DNA from: CAIPVR01 sp049316905
GTDB taxonomy: Bacteria; Actinomycetota; Acidimicrobiia; Acidimicrobiales; Microtrichaceae
NCBI GenBank assembly: GCA_049316905.1
Contig: JBMOJH010000025.1
Span: 1-35,246, forward strand
Length of the DNA stretch: 35,246 bases
Direction: 5' to 3'
Part shown: positions 29,593 through 35,246 of the stretch, piece by piece
Position numbering within the stretch: the stretch's first letter is position 1
How the letters are laid out: every line of letters begins with the position of its first letter
Notes under the pieces: generated by a model
Database searches by the model: none
Told to the model about the DNA's origin: nothing
What the model saw: the letters and a program-made list of their open reading frames with translations, nothing else
Translations under genes and position numbers: made by a program

Positions 29593-31605
29593 TCAGCCCG
29601 GCGGTGACGGCGCCGGCACGGCGCCGGTCGGGAGGGTGGAGGTCGGGAGGGTGGAGGTCGGGAGGGTGGAGGTGGGGAGGGTGGAGGTGGGGAGGGTGGT
29701 GGACGGGGCGACGCCGGTCGGGTCGACCGCCGGGGTGGCCGCACCGCTGAGGGGTCGCCAGGTCGGGATGGCCGACGGATCGCCGGCGGGACCCGGGATG
29801 TCCCCGCGGTTCCACCGCGTGGCCTCGTACGCCTGGCCCTGGAACCGCACGCGCTCCCCGGTGAGGTACACCTTGACCCCGTCCCACTCCGGCAGGGCGT
29901 CGCCGGCGGAACCCCCCTCGGTCGGGCTCAGGTCGGTCACCGGCTGCCACGGCGTCTCCCAGGGGCGGTCCGGTTGCGGGGAATCGCCCTTGGTGAACCA
30001 CTTCGCCTCGTAGGCCATGCCCTGGAAGAGGACCCTCCGGCCCTTCGTGTACGCCGTCTCGCGATCCCACTCCGGATAGGTCCCGGTGGGGAGGTTGGGC
30101 TTCGGCGCCGGACGGTCGGTCGGGAGCACCGGGCCGAGGTAGCGCCACGGCGAGTCCCACGGCTTGTCGACCGGACGATCGGGGAGGTCGCCGCGGGTCC
30201 ACCACTTCGCCTCGTAGACGTTGCCGTGCCACACGATCTTCTCGTCGGCGACGTACGCCCGGTCCTCGCGCCAGATCGGATAGGGACTGGTGTCGGCGTC
30301 ATCGACAACACGGGCACCGGCCGATCGGGCCGACGCGACCGCCGCGGCGTCCTTGCGGGTGCCGACCGGGGCCGGCCGACCGTCGAGACCGTTCAGGACC
30401 TCCGCGAACTGCCCCTCCGACTGCTCCTCGCCGCTGCAGGTGTTGCTGACGACCTTCGGGTCCATCTGCTTGCCGCACGGCCCGTCGCGGTTGGCCGACC
30501 ACATACCCAGCCGGCCCATCCCCTGCTGGCGGGCGAAGGCCACGAGCTCGGCGGCGTCGTCGAGGGTGAAACGGTCCGCAGCGGTGTCGTTCTGGCCGAT
30601 CATCGGGGTGGCACCCACCTTGGCCCACGCCCTCTTCGAGGTGAGCTCCGAGCCCGCGGCGCGGTAGGCGTCGCGGACCTGACGCTGCGTGGCCCGCAGC
30701 GACGCTGCCACGGCCTCCGACATCGACATGTCCGACGGCCGGCCCTCGCCGTAGTCCATGGTCATCACGTTGACACCGGCGACCCGGACCCCCGCGGCGA
30801 GCGCCTGGTCCAGCACCCGGCGACCGTCATCGGTGAGGCCCGTGGTCGCCACCGGCAGCGTCAGCCACACCTGGAGGTCCCGCCCGTCGGCCTCGGCCCG
30901 GTCCTGCAGCTGCTTGAGCGCCGCGGCGCGTCGTGCGCCGGCGTCCACGTCCGACAGGGCCTCGCGCTCGAGGTCGAGGTCGATCACCCGCAGGTCGTAC
31001 CGGTCGATCACCTTGCCGTACGCCTCGGCCAGTTCGTCGCTGGTGCCGCAGCGCAGCGACAGTTCGGAGTTGACCGCCCCCCCGAAGGACACGACGGCCT
31101 CCCCGCCCGCGGCCCGGAGCCGGGCGATGCGACGGTCGAGGTCGAAGGAGGTGGCGGCACCGTCGAGGTCCACGTAGGTCCCCCACGTCGGGGTGCACCC
31201 GCCGTCGCGCTCCGCCACCACGAAGCCGAGCACCACGTCACGCGAGCCGCTGTCCCCGGGGTCCTCGAACGGGTACTTGGGCACGAGCGTCGCGTCGACG
31301 TACGGGGCGAACCACGCCCCCTTCAGGCCGGGCGCGGAGCGGCGGACGGTGTCGCGCACCACGTAGGTGCAGCCGGCGACCGCGCCGAGCAGGAGGAGCA
31401 GGGCCACGAGCACCCGCCAGGGCGACAGCCGCCGTCGGGCGGGCGCGAACTCCGTGGGGGTGGGGGCGGCGACGTCGGGATCCATGAGCTGTACCACCAG
31501 CGATCGGGCCGGCCCCGGCCGCGTGGGGCGGCGGGGGCGGCGTCGTGTCGGTCCGGACGGTCTCGGTCCGGGCGAGGCGGTAGGAGCGGATGCGTCGCGG
31601 GTCAT
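29593..31605 (-). CDS. GH18-like lipoprotein with three chitin-binding-type modules
   Basis: This is a 670-residue exported protein. A basic N-region precedes a hydrophobic helix (62-78) ending in lipobox VAGC with Cys79, so it is probably a lipoprotein. Residues about 95-375 form a GH18-like barrel: VVSFGG, then VIDLDLE (Asp209, Asp211, probable acid Glu213) and VNVMTMDYG. The first Asp of the usual DxxDxDxE motif is Arg206. Three CBM5/12-like modules follow (about 442-490, 509-555, 571-618), each with Trp residues and a Y-E-A-[KT]-[WR] motif (VYEAKWW, AYEAKWF, AYEATRW). The Pro/Thr tail has five LPTST-type repeats. It likely binds or cleaves chitin-like glycan at the cell surface. ATG 31605 has GGGGG 5 nt upstream; ATG 31485 is an alternative that gives a shorter N-region. 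Confidence 0.88.
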   Translation of the reverse strand: MTRDASAPTASPGPRPSGPTRRRPRRPTRPGPARSLVVQLMDPDVAAPTPTEFAPARRRLSPWRVLVALLLLLGAVAGCTYVVRDTVRRSAPGLKGAWFAPYVDATLVPKYPFEDPGDSGSRDVVLGFVVAERDGGCTPTWGTYVDLDGAATSFDLDRRIARLRAAGGEAVVSFGGAVNSELSLRCGTSDELAEAYGKVIDRYDLRVIDLDLEREALSDVDAGARRAAALKQLQDRAEADGRDLQVWLTLPVATTGLTDDGRRVLDQALAAGVRVAGVNVMTMDYGEGRPSDMSMSEAVAASLRATQRQVRDAYRAAGSELTSKRAWAKVGATPMIGQNDTAADRFTLDDAAELVAFARQQGMGRLGMWSANRDGPCGKQMDPKVVSNTCSGEEQSEGQFAEVLNGLDGRPAPVGTRKDAAAVASARSAGARVVDDADTSPYPIWREDRAYVADEKIVWHGNVYEAKWWTRGDLPDRPVDKPWDSPWRYLGPVLPTDRPAPKPNLPTGTYPEWDRETAYTKGRRVLFQGMAYEAKWFTKGDSPQPDRPWETPWQPVTDLSPTEGGSAGDALPEWDGVKVYLTGERVRFQGQAYEATRWNRGDIPGPAGDPSAIPTWRPLSGAATPAVDPTGVAPSTTLPTSTLPTSTLPTSTLPTSTLPTGAVPAPSPPG
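29626..29700 (-). repeat. Five 15-bp tandem repeats in the GH18-like gene
   Basis: The unit GGTCGGGAGGGTGGA (plus strand) occurs three times exactly; two further copies carry one or two changes (GGTGGGGAGGGTGGA and a final T). It encodes a Pro-Thr-Ser-Thr-Leu repeat near the C-terminus, a likely flexible or glycosylated tail. Copy number may vary between strains by slippage. Confidence 0.9.
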
Positions 31606-31622
31606 CCGATCCCCCGGGGCGC

Positions 31623-31628
31623 AAGGTA
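31623..31628 (-). promoter_or_regulatory. Candidate -10 of the GH18-like gene
   Basis: TACCTT on the minus strand lies 17 nt before ATG 31605, placing the GGGGG ribosome site near the mRNA 5' end. It supports that start over ATG 31485. It lies in the 122-nt divergent gap shared with the glycosyltransferase. Confidence 0.4.
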
Positions 31629-31727
31629 GGGGTCGAGTCCGCGGCGCACCATGGGCCAATCGGCCCCGGCCCGCGGGCACTTCGTCCCCGTTGCACCGGC
31701 GGGCGCGGATCCTTACATCTCGTTCAG

Positions 31728-34439
31728 GTGCACGCAGAGAACCTCGACACGAACGGCCCGGGAACGCCAGTACGACCCGAGACCACCCGGCGGCGGCGGC
31801 AACTCGGCGGCGACCGCCGGACCGAACCGCTCGCACCGGTGGCGCCGCCGCCCTCACGCCGGGCGATCAGCGCCGCCCGCTTCGCCATCGTCTTCACGAT
31901 CCTGGCGTGGGCGGCCTACGCCGTGGACCAGACCCGCCGGCTGGTGGACCAGCCGCTCGGGTTCCGTACGGTGCTCGACACCCTCACCTACACCGGGCTG
32001 GTCACGCTGCTCACCGCATCGGCCCTCGCCTACCTGCTCACCCGCCTGGGGTACCTCTACCGGATCCAGCACCATCAGCGGGCACCGCGGGCGACCATCG
32101 ACGCCTTCTTCGCGTCCCGCACCCCCGGCCTGACCGCGATCGTCCCGTCCTACCGGGAGGACCGGCGGGTCATCCGACAGACCCTCCTGTCGACGGCGCT
32201 CCAGGAGTACCCCGACCTCCGGGTCGTGCTGCTGATCGACGACCCGGTCCAGCCGGACTCGGTGGCTGCGGCGGAGCTGCTCGAGGGCGCCCGTTCACTC
32301 CCCGGCGAGATCGAGGCGCTCCTGGACGCGCCCGCCCGACGCTTCGCCGACGAGCTCGCCCGGTTCGAACACGGGTCACCGGCGGACGACGACGACCCGA
32401 CCGCCCCGATGGCGCACCTCGCCGACCTCTACGACGAGGCCGCCGCCTGGTTCGCGGCCCGCGTGGCCGAGGAGGCCGTGACCGACCACGCCGACCAGTT
32501 CCTCGTCGACCAGATCCTCGGTCGCCTCGGTCGCGAGATGTCGATGACCGCCGAGGCCCTCCGCCAGGCCACCGGCGGCGCCGGCGCGTTGAGCCGCGAC
32601 CGCCTCCTGCAGCTGCACCGGAGGCTGGCGTGGACCTTCCGCGCCGAGGTGTCGAGCTTCGAACGGAAGCGCTTCGCCTCGCTGTCGCACGAGCCGAACA
32701 AGGCCATGAACCTCAACAGCTACATCGGGCTCATGGGCCGACGGTTCCGGCTCAAGGAGATGCCGGCGGGTCCGGTCCTCCTCGAGGTCGGTGGTGACGA
32801 GTACGACCTCGACGTCCCCGATCCCGACTACGTGCTGACCCTCGACGCCGACAGCATGCTGCTCCCCGAGTACTGCCTCCGCCTGGTCCACCTCCTCGAA
32901 CAGCCGGAGGCGGCGGACATCGCCGTGGCGCAGACCCCCTACAGCGCCTACCCCGGCGCCCGCAGCCGGATCGAGCGGATCGCCGGTGCCACCACCGATC
33001 TGCAGCACCTCGTCCACCAGGGCCTGGCCCGCGACAACGCGGCGTTCTGGGTCGGCGCGAACGCCGTGCTGCGCAAGACCGCCCTCGACGAGATCTGCGA
33101 GGAGGAAGTCCTCCGCGGCGTGCGGATCCGTCGCTACATCCAGGACCGGACCCCGATCGAGGACACCGAGTCGAGCATCGACATCAGCCTTCACGGCTGG
33201 AAGCTCTACAACTTCCCCGAACGCCTGAGCTACAGCGCCACCCCGCCCGACTTCGGCTCGCTGTGCGTGCAGCGCCAGCGGTGGGCCAACGGCGGCCTGC
33301 TGCTCGTCGGCAAGCTCCGCACCCTGATGCGGCACCGGCGTGCGACGACCGGGCGCCACTCGTTCCGCGAAGGCTTCCTCCGGCTCAACTACCTGGCCTC
33401 GATCGCCTGGGCGAGCCTCGGGCTGATCGTGCTCCTCGTGTACCCCTACGACGACCGCCTCATCAGCCCCATCGCCCTGCTCGCCGCCGTGCCCTACCTG
33501 GTGGCGCTCTCCACCGACCTGCGACGGTGCGGCTACCGGCGCACCGACGCACTGCGGATCTACGGGTTCAACCTGCTCCTGCTGCCGGTGAACACCGCCG
33601 GCGTGCTGAAGTCGGTCGAACAGAGCATCGGCGGCCAGAAGATCGCCTTCGCCCGCACACCGAAGATCCGGAACCGGACCATCGCGCCCCTCTCGTTCGT
33701 CCTGGTTCCGTACCTGATCGTCCTCCTGTCCGCCTACACGCTCTGGCGCGACGTCCGGAACGGGAACGCGAACCATGCGGTCTTCGCGGGCTCGAACGCC
33801 GTGCTCACGCTCTACGCGATCGTGGCCTTCGTCGGTCTGCGCTACTCCCTGGTCGACATCTGGAAGGGTGTGATCTCGAAGCTGCAGGCCCCGGATCGCT
33901 CGCCGACGGCACGATCCGAACCCGACTGGGTGTCGGTGCTGTACTACGGCGTGGGCGACACCGCGGCGCCGGCGGGCTCCGACCCCACGGTCGCGGCCCT
34001 CGCCCTCCTCGACCAGAACCCGGCGGAGATCGAGCTCGCCACCCCGGAGGAACCCATCACGATGGGCCCGGTGGTCAGCTGGGCCTCGCCGGAGCAGACG
34101 ACGCGGCGCACCGGACTCCGTGCACGGCTGTCCTCGCTCCGGTCCCGACTCACGCGGCGGAACGGCCGCACCCGCTCGAACGGCCGGCGTGGGTCGTCAT
34201 CGGCGGACAGGGCGACGAACGCCTCGACCGACGAGCTGCTGACCCTGATCGGTCGGCACCTTGCGCAATCGGGTGGTGACCTCGTGGTGCGTGTCGCCCC
34301 CGACGACGAGGTCAGGGTGACCGTCGACCTCACCGCCGGGCCTGGCGGCACCGCCGGCGAGGCCGACACCGAGCGCCGCAGGAAGGACGTCGGTCCCCCG
34401 GACGGGGTCGAGCGGCGGTTGCAGAGCGTCGGCTCGTGA
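31728..34439 (+). CDS. Cellulose-synthase-like family 2 glycosyltransferase
   Basis: This 903-residue membrane glycosyltransferase has two N-terminal helices (about 50-67, 86-106) followed by a GT2 domain. That domain contains GLTAIVPSYREDRRVI, VVLLIDDP (Asp171), TLDADSM (Asp373, Asp375), IEDTESSIDISLHGW (Glu478-Asp479) and QRQRW (515-519). The Q-x-x-R-W motif indicates a processive enzyme that extrudes a beta-linked glycan. Four to five helices follow, then a hydrophilic tail (about 725-903) with no PilZ motif. Residues 178-318 form a long charged, helical insertion between the nucleotide site and the KAMNLN motif, about 140 residues more than usual. GTG 31728 is the best start in the window but lacks a good Shine-Dalgarno; the frame is open from 31590. 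It diverges from the GH18-like gene. Confidence 0.87.
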   Translation: MHAENLDTNGPGTPVRPETTRRRRQLGGDRRTEPLAPVAPPPSRRAISAARFAIVFTILAWAAYAVDQTRRLVDQPLGFRTVLDTLTYTGLVTLLTASALAYLLTRLGYLYRIQHHQRAPRATIDAFFASRTPGLTAIVPSYREDRRVIRQTLLSTALQEYPDLRVVLLIDDPVQPDSVAAAELLEGARSLPGEIEALLDAPARRFADELARFEHGSPADDDDPTAPMAHLADLYDEAAAWFAARVAEEAVTDHADQFLVDQILGRLGREMSMTAEALRQATGGAGALSRDRLLQLHRRLAWTFRAEVSSFERKRFASLSHEPNKAMNLNSYIGLMGRRFRLKEMPAGPVLLEVGGDEYDLDVPDPDYVLTLDADSMLLPEYCLRLVHLLEQPEAADIAVAQTPYSAYPGARSRIERIAGATTDLQHLVHQGLARDNAAFWVGANAVLRKTALDEICEEEVLRGVRIRRYIQDRTPIEDTESSIDISLHGWKLYNFPERLSYSATPPDFGSLCVQRQRWANGGLLLVGKLRTLMRHRRATTGRHSFREGFLRLNYLASIAWASLGLIVLLVYPYDDRLISPIALLAAVPYLVALSTDLRRCGYRRTDALRIYGFNLLLLPVNTAGVLKSVEQSIGGQKIAFARTPKIRNRTIAPLSFVLVPYLIVLLSAYTLWRDVRNGNANHAVFAGSNAVLTLYAIVAFVGLRYSLVDIWKGVISKLQAPDRSPTARSEPDWVSVLYYGVGDTAAPAGSDPTVAALALLDQNPAEIELATPEEPITMGPVVSWASPEQTTRRTGLRARLSSLRSRLTRRNGRTRSNGRRGSSSADRATNASTDELLTLIGRHLAQSGGDLVVRVAPDDEVRVTVDLTAGPGGTAGEADTERRRKDVGPPDGVERRLQSVGS

Positions 34440-34442
34440 CCG

Positions 34443-35192
34443 TCAGCCGGTGAGGCCGACGAACGGCGCGACCAGGCCCCACCAGCCGAGCTCGTCGGGC
34501 AGCACGGGCAGCGAGCGGTACGCCGCGGCGTACTCCGGTTGCTGGACCAGCCCGTGCAGCAACAGGAGCATCGTCCAGCGGGCGTCGACCAGGCCGCCGT
34601 CCGCGATGGCCTCGAGCGCCGTGGCCCGGCCGGAGCGCAGGAACAGGTAGTTCCGGAAGCTGAGGCTGATCCCCATCTCGGGCGCGTCGGCGGCGGGCGA
34701 GCCGGGCTCGGGGTCCTCCCAGTCGGTCACCAGCCACGCGGTGCGGGCTCCGTCGACATAGCGGACCTCGCAGCGCTGGGTGCCCACGGGCGTGCCGCTC
34801 ACCTCGAAGCGGAGGCGGGCGGTGGCATCCGGTATGTGCGGCAGGTCGTCGAACGCGGGCGACGGGAGGTCGTCGAGGAGCGGCAGCGTGAGCACGTCGT
34901 CGCCGAGGCGGACGCCCGCGGCTGCCACCTGCTCCGGGGTGGCCACGTCGGTCGGGCACGGGTCGAGGGGATCTCCGGGCCGCACGAGCGCCCACGGTCC
35001 CGGCGCGTCGTCGCGCTCCCACTCCACGAGCCGACCGGCCTCGAAGCGCTGGTGGTGGTGGACCACCGAGCCGTCGGGGGCGACTGCGTCGTGGTGCACC
35101 ACGCCGGTGGCGAACTCCGGGAGATCGATCTCCCCCTGCGCGGCCGTCTGCTGCTGCGCGGAACGGTCCCGGTACTGCGCGACGAACCCCAT
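34443..35192 (-). CDS. Hypothetical protein (249 aa)
   Basis: I do not recognise this protein. It is soluble and acidic, with no signal peptide or helix long enough to cross a membrane. The N-terminal third has GEIDLPEFATGVVHHDAVAPDGSVVHHHQRF, an alternation that looks like beta-strands. The middle contains RLRFEVSGTPVGTQRCEVRYVDGARTAWLVTDWEDPEPGS. The last third is helical and aromatic (SFRNYLFLRSGRATALEAI, WTMLLLLHGLVQQPEYAAAYRSLPVLPDELGWWGL). ATG 35192 has GGGGGAG about 10 nt upstream. It converges on the glycosyltransferase gene with only 3 nt between stops, so no terminator fits between them. The 54 nt after its start to the window end contain no complete gene. Confidence 0.7.
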   Translation of the reverse strand: MGFVAQYRDRSAQQQTAAQGEIDLPEFATGVVHHDAVAPDGSVVHHHQRFEAGRLVEWERDDAPGPWALVRPGDPLDPCPTDVATPEQVAAAGVRLGDDVLTLPLLDDLPSPAFDDLPHIPDATARLRFEVSGTPVGTQRCEVRYVDGARTAWLVTDWEDPEPGSPAADAPEMGISLSFRNYLFLRSGRATALEAIADGGLVDARWTMLLLLHGLVQQPEYAAAYRSLPVLPDELGWWGLVAPFVGLTG

Positions 35193-35246
35193 GTGCGCTA
35201 CTCCCCCGTCCCCGTGACCGCCACCCTTGCCGCGGCCGTGGCCGTG

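Noticed and set aside
29626..29700. Tandem repeats considered as a CRISPR-like or non-coding array
   Set aside because: The 15-bp units are contiguous without spacers and stay in frame with the GH18-like gene, so they are coding repeats.
35214..35246. Possible start of a plus-strand gene (GTG 35214, hydrophobic VTATLAAAVAV)
   Set aside because: Only 11 codons are visible before the window ends, with no Shine-Dalgarno or clear -10 box; it cannot be supported.

Overview
The window is a chromosomal segment of a high-G+C (by eye about 70%) bacterium, most likely an actinomycetote and possibly from the Acidimicrobiia. The clues are the base composition, frequent GTG starts, 4-nt ATGA/GTGA gene overlaps, several genes with a TANNNT -10 box only 6-8 nt before the start codon (leaderless mRNAs), the Ku/LigD-polymerase pair and a PduO-type adenosyltransferase beside metH. 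The lineage is an inference. I see no tRNA, rRNA, CRISPR array, transposase or phage gene.

Region 1 (1-9942) is a surface-polysaccharide locus. After one unrecognised gene, a leftward set (NeuD/PglD-like acetyltransferase, OafA-like acyltransferase, WbpD/WlbB-like acetyltransferase) diverges from a rightward set (Wzy/O-antigen-ligase-like membrane protein, Wzz-like protein without a kinase domain, Gfo/Idh/MocA dehydrogenase, extended SDR epimerase, two DegT-type aminotransferases). Together they look able to build and polymerise a glycan containing N-acylated amino (uronic) sugars. UDP-GlcNAc dehydrogenase, glycosyltransferases and flippase are not in the window.

Region 2 (9985-16755) carries leucyl aminopeptidase, a cob(I)alamin adenosyltransferase, a full-length cobalamin-dependent methionine synthase and an SbtA-type bicarbonate transporter. 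The adenosyltransferase is preceded by a possible 9-codon leader ORF.

Region 3 (16867-22919) is the most unusual. Two genes overlapping by 4 nt each fuse an N-terminal Rieske [2Fe-2S] domain to a different catalytic domain: a PoxB-like thiamine-diphosphate enzyme, and an FMN/[3Fe-4S] glutamate-synthase-type domain lacking a glutaminase domain. They diverge from a small rightward cluster: CMD-family protein, SRPBCC protein and class III aminotransferase. This is my best candidate for an undescribed redox system.

Region 4 (22979-29592) holds a two-gene NHEJ module (LigD polymerase domain, Ku), an unrecognised membrane protein, an M24 peptidase, a beta-lactamase-fold hydrolase whose nucleophile position reads Cys instead of Ser, and an acyl-CoA dehydrogenase behind a perfect TetR-like palindrome. 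A 22-bp perfect inverted repeat separates the last two genes, and its loop shares an 18-nt core with the gap in front of sbtA.

Region 5 (29593-35246) has a GH18-like lipoprotein with three chitin-binding-type modules, diverging from a cellulose-synthase-like family 2 glycosyltransferase with a large insertion, and then an unrecognised gene.
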